DNA of 64,000 nt, taken from assembly GCF_010672455.1 (NCBI RefSeq), contig NZ_JAAHGO010000017.1:95467-159466 (forward strand), read 5' to 3'. This document shows, piece after piece, positions 31,414-43,745 of the stretch. Position 1 is the stretch's first letter. The number at the start of each line of letters is the position of its first letter. Both the position numbers and the translations under genes were made by a program. Below the pieces are notes generated by a model that made no database searches, had not been told where the DNA came from, and worked only from the letters and a program-made list of their open reading frames with translations. Source of the stretch: Okeania sp. SIO2C9. GTDB taxonomy: Bacteria > Cyanobacteriota > Cyanobacteriia > Cyanobacteriales > Microcoleaceae.

Positions 31414-32887
31414 AGAATTTAGAATTTAGAATTTAGAATTTAGAATTTCCTCTCCTTGACAACTAAGAGGATTGACAAAGAGATGAAAATTTTTATTTAT
31501 TATCCCCTTAAAAGGGCAGGCTTTAAACCACAATATTTCGGTAAATTTAGCCAAAAATCAACAGTCAAAATTGCATGAGTAAACATAGATATTTAGGTAA
31601 AGTTTTACCTGATTAAAAGTTGATATTTTTTGATTGTGGAAATATTTAAAGCTAGAAAAAGAATCCAGTTGTGAAGTTAGAATATTTAGTAAGATGGAAA
31701 CTAAGAAAAATCGGTAGTCCTGCATAGTAATGGTATACAAGAAACAAGGGATGCTTGGCACGGGAGCAAGATGCTCCCACTGCCGTACAATGCACCACCA
31801 CCGAAAAACCATCTCACTTAATTAGGGTTTGCGTATGGAAAGTCTTTTTGCTCTTTGTAGGAGACAGGAGAAACCCACCCCTAACCCCTCCCAGGAGGGG
31901 AGGGGAAGACAGGATAAATGGGAATGAGCGAAGAGGTAGGAGTAAGAATTGTAAGAATGATTTTTCTGCCCAACTATGCGCCTAAAGTATTAACTTTTTG
32001 AGCGTTTTAGACTGAAAACCAGGAACTTTTTTCGACAAAAAAAAGGCTAAAGTATTTATATGCCAATGGTTTTAGATTTAATCAGCAAGCCCTAATTACT
32101 TAACGACCTATTTTTACTGACTTATAAATCAAAATCAAACTCAAGGAAAGAAAAAAAAAGCTATAGCACTACGCAAATAGGGCACGGAATTTATAAATGC
32201 TCAAGGCTTTGTTGCATGAAAGTATATAGCTGCCACACTTGCTCCGCATATGTATTTCATAACGCGCGGAAACTAGCTTTCATTAATGGATAATTGATAA
32301 TTACCTCTGGTTAAAACCGTCCTTGATTGAATATAAGGAAATATTATTTCTTTTCTCTTGGTCGATTGGATATGCCTCCGAGACCTCGCCATCCCTCTAC
32401 CGCTTTTTCCCCTTAAAAGGGGAAGCTTCAAGGCGCGAATTATTTAATTATTAATTAGTTAATTATTCGGTAACTATTGGACAATAGATCAATAGAACAT
32501 CAATGTTTGACAGAAAAAGCCTGAAACTTTCACCTGTAAAGGCTTTGAGGTTTAATCAGCAGAGCAATAACTATTGGACAATAGATAAATAGAACATCCA
32601 TACTATAGAAAGAGAGCGTACGCGAATCAGCAGAGCAATAACTATTGGACAATAGATAAATGAGAACATCCATAATCGCCAAACAGAGCAATATAGCTTC
32701 GGAATGGATGTTAAGAACGCTACTTTCATGCAACAAAGTCAATGCTCAAAGTTAGTCATGGATGACTTCTGATTTCTAACCTTTAACTTTTAACTTTTGA
32801 CTTTTGACTTCTGATTGACTTGCACATAGCGCTATAACTGCCGATCGCTAAGTGCTAATAGCTAGAAATAAGAAAGGAGAATAATAG
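31414..32887. repeat. 1.5-kb repeat spacer between hoxE and hoxF
   Basis: It contains an AT-rich element (about 31415-31550), an AGGG-type MITE at 31824-32093 with AATT on both flanks, and a second AT-rich element (about 32278-32475). Direct repeats of TAACTATTGGACAATAGAT follow near 32473, 32568 and 32640. No gene seen. The hoxF ribosome site AAAGGAGAATA lies at its end. Confidence 0.65.
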
Positions 32888-35718
<2,831 letters not shown>

Positions 35719-36435
35719 ATGTCAGTAAAAACGTTAACTATTGATGGTAATCAAATTGCAGTGGAGGAGGGAACGACTATTCTTGAAGCTGCTAAGGAAG
35801 CAGGAGTTCGCATTCCTACTCTCTGTCATTTGGAGGGAGTGAGGGATATTGGTGCTTGTCGGTTGTGTCTGGTGGAAATTTCTGGGGCGAGAAAATTATT
35901 GCCTGCTTGCGTAACTCAGGTTGCGGAGGGAATGGAAATTCAGACTCAAACTCAGAAGTTGCAAGAATATCGACGGATGTTGGTGGAGTTGTTATTTTCT
36001 GAAGGCAATCATGTTTGTGCAGTTTGTGTTGCGAATGGGAATTGCGAATTGCAAAATATGGCAGTAGAGGTGGGGATGGATCATACTCGGTTTCCCTATC
36101 GTTTCCCAGACCGGGCAATGGATCTATCTCACAAGCAGTTTGGTATAGACCATAATCGTTGTATTTTGTGTACTCGTTGCGTGCGGGTTTGTGATGAAAT
36201 AGAGGGAGCGCACGTTTGGGATGTGGGAAGTCGTGGTGCTGCTTGTTATATTGTTTCTGGTTTGAATCAACCTTGGGGAGAGGTAGATGCTTGTACTGCT
36301 TGCGGTAAATGTGTGGATGCTTGTCCCACTGGTGCTATTTTCCGTAAGGGAGCAACGGTAGCTGAAATGGAGCGCGATCGCTCTAAGTTGGAATTTTTGG
36401 TCAATGCTAGGGAAAATAAACAATGGACAAGGTGA
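35719..36435 (+). CDS. hoxU: Bidirectional hydrogenase diaphorase subunit HoxU
   Basis: A 238-residue iron-sulphur subunit related to the NuoG N-terminus. A plant-type [2Fe-2S] ferredoxin domain (PTLCHLEGVRDIGACRLC, with the last Cys in LLPACVTQV) is followed by a CxxC/His region (HVCAVCVANGNCELQ) and two [4Fe-4S] motifs (CILCTRCVRVC; CTACGKCVDACP). It relays electrons from HoxF to the hydrogenase subunit HoxY. Length is normal. GGAGAAAA lies just before the ATG. hoxY follows after 238 bp. Confidence 0.93.
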   Translation: MSVKTLTIDGNQIAVEEGTTILEAAKEAGVRIPTLCHLEGVRDIGACRLCLVEISGARKLLPACVTQVAEGMEIQTQTQKLQEYRRMLVELLFSEGNHVCAVCVANGNCELQNMAVEVGMDHTRFPYRFPDRAMDLSHKQFGIDHNRCILCTRCVRVCDEIEGAHVWDVGSRGAACYIVSGLNQPWGEVDACTACGKCVDACPTGAIFRKGATVAEMERDRSKLEFLVNARENKQWTR

Positions 36436-36673
36436 ATGAATTTAGAATTTAGAATGTAGAATTTAGAAGTTAGAAGTCAAATAAAAGGTGTTTTAGAGCA
36501 ACTCTTGAAATACAGTTAGAAATAAAACTACCTATTCCCTATTCTACAAATTTGAAACATCCTGAAATTACTGTAGCGTCAAAGTTTTGAAGCTATAAAA
36601 TCATAATGCATGACTTTTGACTTTTGACTTTTGAATTCCGTGAAACGGTACTCTCTAATTAAAGGTATTAATT

Positions 36674-37225
36674 ATGTCGAAAAAAATAAAATTTGCCACT
36701 GTTTGGTTGGCTGGATGTTCTGGCTGTCATATGTCGTTTCTCGACTTAGATGAATGGTTGTTTGAACTGGCGAATCATGTCGAGGTTGTTTATAGTCCGG
36801 TTGGCAGCGATATTAAAGAATATCCAGAAAATGTAGATGTTTGTTTAGTGGAAGGAGGTATTGCTAATCAGGATAATTTAGAAATAATTTTTGAGGTGAG
36901 GAAAAAGACTAAAACTTTAATTTCTTTTGGTGATTGTGCTGTTACTGCAAATGTGCCAGCTATGCGAAATATGTTGGGTGGTACGAAACCTGTTTTAGAA
37001 AGAAGTTATTTAGAGTTGGCAGATGAAAGTAAGCAATTACCAAATGCGCCAGGAATTGTACCAGAATTACTTGATAAAGTTCGACCAGTGCATGAAGTTG
37101 TTCCAGTGGATATTTTTATGCCTGGATGTCCGCCTTCTGCCGATAGAATTAAGGCAACTTTAGAACCTTTATTAAAGGGTGAAATGCCAAAAATGGCAGG
37201 TCGAGAAATGATTAAGTTTGGGTAA
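36674..37225 (+). CDS. hoxY: [NiFe]-hydrogenase small subunit HoxY
   Basis: A 183-residue small subunit. The proximal [4Fe-4S] cluster ligands are in GCSGCHMSFLD, SFGDCAVTANV and MPGCPPSADR. Unlike uptake hydrogenases it has no Tat signal, fitting a soluble cytoplasmic enzyme. It pairs with HoxH, whose gene is 1.7 kb downstream across duplicated repeats and a broken nuclease gene. Start ATG 36674 follows AAAGGTATTAATT, a modest ribosome site. Confidence 0.93.
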   Translation: MSKKIKFATVWLAGCSGCHMSFLDLDEWLFELANHVEVVYSPVGSDIKEYPENVDVCLVEGGIANQDNLEIIFEVRKKTKTLISFGDCAVTANVPAMRNMLGGTKPVLERSYLELADESKQLPNAPGIVPELLDKVRPVHEVVPVDIFMPGCPPSADRIKATLEPLLKGEMPKMAGREMIKFG

Positions 37226-37685
37226 AAGAAGGAAGAAGGAAGAAGGACGAAGGAAGAAGGAAGAAGGGAAATTATTATTTTTTCCCCAGTGCGAGCGTCT
37301 CGCTCGCCTCCTATAATAATTTACTTAGCTGTAATATTAAATAGAATAATCAACATCTTAAAGAAATAAGAAGGAAGAAGGAAGAAGGAAGAAGGAAGAA
37401 GGAAGAAGGAAGAAGGAAGAAGGAAGAAGGGAAATTATTATTTTTTCCCCAGTGCGAGCGTCTCGCTCGCCTCCTATAATAATTTACTTAGCTGTAATAT
37501 TAAATAGAATAATCAACATCTTAAAGAAATAAGATCTCAAGAGATGCTGAAACGAAAAATTCCTTACCTTTTACCTTCTAAATAATGACAATTTTTAACG
37601 CCAACCTACAGATATTTTTTGTTGGGTTGTTCACTGTAAGAGCAAACGGCCGTTTGCCCCTACCCAACCTACTCAAAAAAAACTG
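37226..37685. repeat. Tandemly duplicated GGAAGAA/hairpin block
   Basis: A block comprising a (GGAAGAA)n run, the hairpin GCGAGCGTCTCGCTCGC and ATAATTTACTTAGCTGTAAT is present twice in tandem (about 37228-37372 and 37373-37532). The two versions differ mainly in the length of the purine run. The hairpin may help end hoxY transcription, but no clear T-tract follows. Confidence 0.7.
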
Positions 37686-38224
37686 ATGAAAAAACACAAA
37701 ATAAGTCTGATTTTAACTGTTATATCCTGTGGAATTTTAATACTTTTATCTCTATTAAATACTCCCCAGTCTTTAGCTACCCAACAAGCAAGAATTTCTC
37801 AGATTATTGATGGAGATACTTTAGAAGTTACCATGTCACAATGTCGAATTCCTTGGGAAGGAAATTCACAATTATGTCGGCTACAACTTGCCTGTATTGA
37901 TGGTCCTGAATATGGAGATAATCCTTTTTTTGAGGCTGCCAAAAGTAGACTTGAAACACTGATTCCTAGAGGTACAATAGTATTAGTTAGTGATACAGGT
38001 AAGAGTAGTCGTAAACGGATAGTTTCAGAAGTATTTAAAGGTAATATTCCATTAATTTACAACTGGTAAACGAAGGAAAAGCTTCCCTTTTCTGTAAACA
38101 TCTAAATGATACTTGTCCTAGTTCAAAAGCTACTTACTTAAATGCTCAAAATTCTGCCAAACAAGCAGGTTTAGGTATCTGGAATTCTCGAAAACCTTGG
38201 CAAAAAGCCCGCGTTTTTAATTAG
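37686..38224 (+). pseudogene. Thermonuclease-like (SNase) protein, frameshifted
   Basis: The first frame (37686-38069) has a signal-type hydrophobic N-terminus (ISLILTVISCGILILLSLL) and an SNase beginning (ARISQIIDGDTLEVT, LACIDGPEYGDNPF). It stops after GNIPLIYNW. One frame over, the protein continues: LVNEGKASLFCKHLNDTCPS, ATYLNAQNSAKQAGLGIW, then RKPWQKARVFN and a stop at 38222-38224. Restoring a single base near 38050 would join the parts, so this is a one-base-deletion pseudogene, or a sequencing error. It lies between hoxY and hoxH without functional connection. Confidence 0.8.
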
Positions 38225-38919
38225 AAGAAAACTGATAAACAAAGTAGAGGTAGCTTTGAGAAATAAATTTTATAATATTCTCAAAACCTAGTGCCGCTAC
38301 GCGGAAGTTAAAAGTCGTAGGGGCGTTAACGATAGTTATGCGAAGCAAATTGCATTCGCCCTCAAAAATATTGATTGGTAAGGCTTTTAGAATTTTGTAA
38401 CTGGTTAGTTATTTCTGCCATCCTGCACTAGAGTTTAATTTAAGTAAGTTAGGTTTTGTTTCCTCAAGCAAAACTACTAAAATTACTTTCCTATTTCCTT
38501 TTTATCAAGGGCAAATTTTAACGCCAATCTACACATCTTTTTTATTGGGTTGCACTCTCGCTTAACCCAACCTACTAAAATTACTGTAAGCATTCAACTA
38601 TTAGCGGTCAGCTCTTCCTTTCCTTCGGAATGCTTCCCTACGGAATGCTACGCAAACAGCAATAAAAATGAATGAAGCAAGCACTTGCTTAACTTCTACT
38701 ACATTTTTAAACAAAGAATTGAAGCACAAGAGCAACGAGCTTAAATTGTCTAGTAAAAGTAATAAAGCTGATAGCTGATAGCTGATAGCTGACCGCTTAA
38801 TGCTTACAAATTACTTTCCTGTTTCCTTTTCATCACATTAGTTACTTACTCAAAAAAATAGCTTTGACAAATTTCCCAAAATTTAGAGATTATTTATTTA
38901 GTAAAGGAGAAAATAAACT
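38225..38919. repeat. Spacer with TSD-flanked MITE upstream of hoxH
   Basis: Repeat sequence with TTATTGGGTTGCACT lies near 38540. A MITE at 38586-38807 follows, then about 110 bp of AT-rich DNA ending in AAAGGAGAAAA, the hoxH ribosome site. No gene seen. Confidence 0.6.
38586..38807. mobile_element. MITE, GTAAGC-type TIRs, perfect TSD
   Basis: GTAAGCATTCAACTATTAGC at the left and GACCGCTTAATGCTTAC at the right, flanked by perfect 8-bp repeats AAATTACT (38578-38585 and 38808-38815). A 21-bp unit (38636-38656) lies next to a partial second one. Confidence 0.8.
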
Positions 38920-40347
38920 ATGTCTAAAACAGTAGTCATCGACCCAGTAACTAGAATCGAAGGTCATGCCAAAATATCAGTAATATTAGATGATGCTGGA
39001 GAAGTATCTGACTGTAGATTTCATGTCGTAGAATATCGTGGCTTTGAAAAATTCTGTGAAGGGCGACCTTTTACAGAAATGGCAGGAATAACAGCTAGAA
39101 TTTGTGGAATTTGCCCAGTAAGTCATTTATTAGCCTCTGCTAAAACAGGAGATAAAATTCTCGCGGTGCAAGTTCCTCCCGCGGGAGAAAAATTGCGTCG
39201 AATGATGAATTTAGGGCAGTTAACTCAATCCCATGCTTTAAGTTTTTTCCATCTTAGTAGTCCTGATTTTCTATTAGGTTGGGATAGCGACCCTGCTAAA
39301 CGAAATGTCTTTGGTTTAATGGAGGAAAATCCAGATTTAGCTAGGGCAGGAATTCGACTTCGGCAGTTCGGTCAAACAGTGATTGAATTGTTAGGAGCTA
39401 AAAAAATTCATGCTGCTTGGGCAGTACCTGGTGGTGTACGTTCTCCTTTATCTGAAGAGGGACGAGAATGGATAAAAAATCGTCTCCCAGAATCTTTTGA
39501 AACTACTAATACTGCGATTAGTTTGTTTAAGGGTTTATTAGACGAACAACTGAAAACTGAAGCGGAAGTTTTTGGTAAATTTCCATCATTATTTATGGGA
39601 TTAGTTGGCGCAAATGGTGACTGGGAACATTACGGCGGAAAACTACGGTTTACTGATAGTGAAGGTAATATTGTTGCTGATAATTTAAGCGAAGATAATT
39701 ATCAGGAATTTTTAGGGGAAGCGGTGGAAAGTTGGTCTTATTTGAAGTTTCCTTATTACAAACCAATGGGTTATCCTGATGGAATTTATCGTGTCGGACC
39801 TCTTGCTCGTTTAAATGTTTGTTCTCAGATAGGTACAGAAAAAGCAGACCGAGAATTAAAGGAAATGCAAGAGCGGGTAGGTGGTGTTTCTACTTCTTCT
39901 TTCTTCTATCATTATGCTCGTTTGATAGAAATTATTGCTTGTTTAGAAAGAATTGAAAAATTGATAGATGACCCGGATATTGTTTCTCCTCGCACTCGTG
40001 CCACTGCTGGTATTAACTGCCTCGAAGGAGTGGGAGTTAGTGAAGCGCCAAGAGGTACTTTATTCCATCATTACAAAGTAGATGAAAATGGAATTATTCA
40101 GAAAGTAAATATGATTATTGCCACTGGTCAAAATAATCTGGCAATGAATCAAACTGTGACTCAAATAGCCAAACATTATATTCACAATAATCAAATTCCA
40201 GAGGGAATGTTAAACAGGGTTGAAGCAGGTATTCGAGCTTACGATCCTTGTCTGAGTTGTTCGACTCATGCAGCGGGTAAAATGCCATTACATATTCAAT
40301 TAATTGCGGCAAATGGCAATATTTTAGATGAGGTTTATCGAAATTAA
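38920..40347 (+). CDS. hoxH: [NiFe]-hydrogenase large subunit HoxH
   Basis: A 475-residue catalytic subunit of the group 3d bidirectional hydrogenase. The four Ni-Fe cysteines are in [10 protein letters not shown] (N-terminal) and DPCLSCSTH (C-terminal). After the final His a tail of about 25 residues ([16 protein letters not shown] onward) remains, which is normally removed by a dedicated protease (HoxW) once nickel is inserted. No hoxW or hyp gene is in the window. Other signatures are [14 protein letters not shown] and GGVRSPL. AAAGGAG lies ten bases before the ATG. Confidence 0.95.
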   Translation: MSKTVVIDPVTRIEGHAKISVILDDAGEVSDCRFHVVEYRGFEKFCEGRPFTEMAGITARICGICPVSHLLASAKTGDKILAVQVPPAGEKLRRMMNLGQLTQSHALSFFHLSSPDFLLGWDSDPAKRNVFGLMEENPDLARAGIRLRQFGQTVIELLGAKKIHAAWAVPGGVRSPLSEEGREWIKNRLPESFETTNTAISLFKGLLDEQLKTEAEVFGKFPSLFMGLVGANGDWEHYGGKLRFTDSEGNIVADNLSEDNYQEFLGEAVESWSYLKFPYYKPMGYPDGIYRVGPLARLNVCSQIGTEKADRELKEMQERVGGVSTSSFFYHYARLIEIIACLERIEKLIDDPDIVSPRTRATAGINCLEGVGVSEAPRGTLFHHYKVDENGIIQKVNMIIATGQNNLAMNQTVTQIAKHYIHNNQIPEGMLNRVEAGIRAYDPCLSCSTHAAGKMPLHIQLIAANGNILDEVYRN

Positions 40348-40579
40348 AATAAGTCAGAAGGAAGAGGGAAGAAGCAAGAAGCAAGAAGTCAGAAATCTAT
40401 CAATATAAAATTAGCATCCTAGAAGTATCAGTAGAGGTGAAAATTTACAACTTCCTATGGCTAAAAATATCTTACTCTTGATTTTTTATTGAGGGCAAAG
40501 ATTGATTTCTGACTTTAGCTATACTCACCTTCTTCTTAGATGAAGTTTATTGCAATTAAAAGAAGTCATAAATCAGAAG

Positions 40580-40762
40580 GTAAGCATTCAGCTATTAGCT
40601 TTCAGCTATCAGCAACAAGACTCTCTCCTTAAAGACAGTGTTTAAATTAATATAGATTTTAAGGGCAAGGGAGCAAATTTTTCTAGTAGGATAATTAATA
40701 AAGCTTTTATCGTCAACTAAAAACAATAGCTGATAGCTGATAGCTGACGGTTGAATGCTTAC
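40580..40762. mobile_element. MITE, GTAAGC-type TIRs, perfect TSD and empty site
   Basis: Ends GTAAGCATTCAGC / GAATGCTTAC, flanked by perfect 8-bp repeats ATCAGAAG (40572-40579, 40763-40770). The next repeat unit (about 41055-41070) shows the uninterrupted sequence AAATCAGAAGTCAGAAATG, an empty site with one ATCAGAAG. Confidence 0.85.
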
Positions 40763-41265
40763 ATCAGAAGTCAGAAATGTATCAATATAAAATTAACATC
40801 CTAGAAGTATCAGTAGAGGTGAAAATTTCCAACTTCATATCGCCAAAAATACAACATATTCCTCCCATCAGAAGTACAGAGATTAACAATTAAATATTTG
40901 TAGTGCGGGCATCTTGCCCGCGATGGGTATATCTCACGCTTAATGGAATCTGCTGTATCTTTCTTTTTGTTTTTTATTGAGAGGAAAGATCGATTTCTGA
41001 CTTTAGCTATACTCACCTTCTTCTTAGATGAAGTTTATTGCAATTAAAAGAAGTCATAAATCAGAAGTCAGAAATGTATCAATATAAAATTAACATCCTA
41101 GAAGTATCAGTAGAGGTGAAAATTTCCAACTTCATATTGCCAAAAATACAACATATTCCTCCCATCAGAAGTAGAGAGATTAACAATTAAATATTTATAG
41201 TGAGGCAATCTTGCCATCTTCGGGGTATATCTCACGCTTAATGGAATCTGCTGTATCTTTCTTTT

Positions 41266-41581
41266 GTAAGCATTTCCTCCGGAATGCTGCGCAAACAGCA
41301 GTCAGCTATCAGCTATCAGCTTTATTACCTTTAAGGAGAAAAAACAATTTTATTAAAGCTTCAGAATACGAATATCTGGTTGAGAATGTAGTAGAAATTA
41401 AATGAATGCTTGCTTTATTCATTAGACATCTCCAATAATAAAAAATAAAATAATTATCCTACAGCAATTATCAATTCTTTCCCCTTTACTCCCTACTCCC
41501 TCTTTTCTGGAAATGTCTATTAAAAAGCTGTTTGCGCAGCATGACCTAGGAAGAGCTGACCGCTAATAGCTGAATGCTTAC
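41266..41581. mobile_element. MITE, GTAAGC-type TIRs, perfect TSD and empty site
   Basis: Flanked by perfect 8-bp repeats TTTCTTTT (41258-41265, 41582-41589). The neighbouring unit near 40960 reads CTGTATCTTTCTTTTTG without the element. It carries two 21-bp units, at 41275-41295 and 41531-41551. Confidence 0.85.
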
Positions 41582-42112
41582 TTTCTTTTTTTTTATTGAG
41601 AGGAAAGATTGACTTCTGAGTTTAGCTATACTCACCTTATCCTTAGATGCAGTTTATGGCAATTAAAAGAAGGAATAAGCAAGAAAATTATCAATATAAA
41701 ATTAGCATCTAAGAAGTATCAGTAGAAGTTAAAAGTTCTAACTTCCTATGGCTAAAAATATCTTACTCTTGATTTTTTATTTAGGGCAAAAATTGACTTC
41801 TTACTTCAAATATACTCACCTGATTCGCTGTTAAAATTTTGTCTTTATTCTCTTGACTTTTTCTTACTAACTATTTTTATACCAAGCGTGAAAAAAGAAT
41901 GCTATACTTAGGTTAAACTTCAATTATTAAGTAATTAACACAGTTCAATAATGGATAATTGATAATGGATAATTGATAATTACCTCTCCCTAAAAGGAAG
42001 AGGATTGACAAATAAGGAAAAAATTTATTTTTTTCCCCTTGAAAGGGGAGGCTTTAAACCTGAATTATTGAATTATTGAATTATTGAATTATTGAATTAT
42101 TAATTTTTCGGT

Positions 42113-42385
42113 AAAATAACCTTTTTGATAATTAGCACGCCAATTACTGTTAATTATTCTGATGTTTAATTCTCCCCTACTCCCCTACTCCCCTACTCCC
42201 TTACTCCCCTACTCCCCTACTCCCCTACTCAAAAATGAACTATGAAAAAAGAAAATTTATATCCAGGCAAAATAACCTTTTTGATAATTAGCACGCCAAT
42301 TACTGTTAATTATTCTGATGTTTAATTCTCCCCTACTCCCCCACTCCCTTACTCCCCACTCCCCTACTCCCGAGAAAAATGAACT
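42113..42385 (+). repeat. Duplicated leader of the [2Fe-2S] gene
   Basis: AAAATAACCTTTTTGATAA through a CTCCCCTA minisatellite to ATGAAAAAAGAAAATTTATA is present twice. The first copy has its own start at 42242 (MKKENLYPGK...), diverging after seven codons; the second leads into the true gene at 42386. The duplication therefore includes the ribosome site, the start and the first codons. Confidence 0.8.
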
Positions 42386-42652
42386 ATGAAAAAAGAAAAT
42401 TTATATCTTTGTATGGGTTCAGCTTGTCATCAACTAGGAGTTTATGAAGTATTACCAAAACTTCAAAGTATGATTAGCGAATATCACCTAGAAGACAAAA
42501 TAGAATTAAAAGGTTCATTTTGTTTAGAATCTTGTAGTGATGGAATTGTAATGAAATACAAAAACCAAGTATTCATCAAAATAAACCCCGAAAATATTGA
42601 GCAAAAATTCCAATCAGAAATCTTACCCACTATTAATAAACCAAAGGAGTAA
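42386..42652 (+). CDS. Small thioredoxin-like [2Fe-2S] protein (NuoE/HydC-like)
   Basis: An 88-residue protein with four cysteines in the thioredoxin-like ferredoxin pattern: LCMGSACHQLG (C9, C14) and GSFCLESCSDG (C46, C50). Relatives are the C-terminal domains of NuoE/HoxE and the small [2Fe-2S] proteins encoded with [FeFe] hydrogenases in anaerobes. It stops at 42650-42652, and the next gene starts seven bases later with AAGGAG just ahead of this stop, so the two are translationally linked. Likely an electron carrier or cluster-bearing partner for the PAS protein (inference). Confidence 0.75.
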   Translation: MKKENLYLCMGSACHQLGVYEVLPKLQSMISEYHLEDKIELKGSFCLESCSDGIVMKYKNQVFIKINPENIEQKFQSEILPTINKPKE

Positions 42653-42658
42653 ATTATT

Positions 42659-43186
42659 TTGGCTAACGAAAAAAATCTATGGCAAATTCTCTGGGAATAT
42701 GACCCCAATGGCTTAATTGTTGTTGACACCCAGATGAATATTACTCTAGTTAATCCAGCATTTTGTAAAATGTTTAATGTCAATCAAACAGAGATTATTG
42801 GTCAACCAGCATCTATAGTTTTAGAAGATTTAGCAGACTTTCAAAAAGTATGGGAAAAAGATCAAGTAATTCGAGGAAAAGAAAAAAAATATCAACCAGA
42901 AAATCAAGCAAATTATGAAGCAGATATTGTATATGTGAAAGAAGTAATTTTTCCCATTCGCGACCAAAATTTAATTGCTTGTATTATGGTTGATATTACC
43001 CATGAATGGCAACGAAAACAAGAAATGATTAATCTGAGAAACGAAACAGTTAGTAAAGTAAATGAAGTAGTCGATCATCAGATGAAAGTAGTGCAAGAAA
43101 TTGCTGGTTTATTAGGAGAAACAACTGCAGAAACAAAAGTCAGTTTATTAAAAATCATCAAAATGGTAAATCAAGAAACTCTCTAA
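42659..43186 (+). CDS. PAS-domain redox/hydrogenase-associated signalling protein
   Basis: A 175-residue protein. Residues about 5-120 form a PAS domain (LWEYDPNGLIVVDTQMNITL, NPAFCKMFNVNQTEIIGQPA, LIACIMVDITHEWQ). A C-terminal helix follows (VVDHQMKVVQEIAGLLGETT, then KVSLLKIIK) that looks like a dimerisation or coiled-coil segment. There is no kinase domain. The only start that keeps the conserved N-terminus is TTG at 42659, ten bases after AAGGAG. From memory, the sequence closely resembles PAS proteins found next to sensory or electron-bifurcating [FeFe] hydrogenases in Clostridia, together with a [2Fe-2S] protein and a SpoIIE phosphatase, the same order as here. Confidence 0.78.
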   Translation: MANEKNLWQILWEYDPNGLIVVDTQMNITLVNPAFCKMFNVNQTEIIGQPASIVLEDLADFQKVWEKDQVIRGKEKKYQPENQANYEADIVYVKEVIFPIRDQNLIACIMVDITHEWQRKQEMINLRNETVSKVNEVVDHQMKVVQEIAGLLGETTAETKVSLLKIIKMVNQETL

Positions 43187-43745
43187 TAATTAATAATTAA
43201 TTATTAATAATTAATTATTACCTCTCCTTGAAAAGAATATTCCGTATTTCAAGCCTCCTTATTGCAGAGGTAGTGATAACTGATAACTGAAATGATACAC
43301 AGTATCAAATTAGGAGTCAGACATCTAATAACAAAAATTATGTAGCAATATTTTATCAAATTGATATACAGCAGTTTCCGAAGTTATGAGGTACATACAT
43401 TGATACTTTTAGGGAGTAGGGAGTAGGGAGTAGGGAGTAGAGAAGATGGGAATTAGGGTAGTGAACAAGTAAAAAATATTTACCCTGTCAGTTGTACCGC
43501 ATTAGTTTGAAATCTGCTGTATATAGCAATCCTAAATCATTTGTGATAATTTGATTAAAATAATTGGGTCTAAAACCCCGCCTTTAAGGCGAAATATTTT
43601 TGGAGAGTTGCTCAAATACCCGTTACAAAAATAACTTCTGACTTCTGACTTCTGACTTCGTTAATGCTTCGGTGTTTCTTATTCCCTATTCCCTATTCCC
43701 TATTCCCTATTCCCTGTTCTCACAACTCAAATAAGATTGATATAA
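43187..43745. repeat. Repeat spacer inside the signalling module
   Basis: An AT-rich element half (CCTCTCCTTGAAAAG near 43220), a GGGAGTA run (about 43413-43438) and a CCCTATT run (about 43682-43712) separate the PAS and SpoIIE genes, which are usually adjacent in other organisms. No gene seen. Confidence 0.6.

Larger units (their letters stand above)
40348..42385. repeat. 2-kb array of long direct repeats with two MITEs
   Basis: A unit containing TATCAATATAAAATTA, CTAGAAGTATCAGTAGAGG and TTAGCTATACTCACCTTCTT occurs about four times (from 40390, 40772, 41070 and 41690). MITEs at 40580-40762 and 41266-41581 split the array. An AT-rich element (about 41945-42115) and the duplicated leader of the next gene (42113-42385) complete the spacer. 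The frame at 41211-41405 is largely MITE interior, not a gene. Confidence 0.7.

Noticed and set aside
37290..37312. Hairpin after hoxY as a terminator
   Set aside because: A good GC stem, but no T-run follows and the block is a tandemly duplicated repeat, so it is listed as repeat only.
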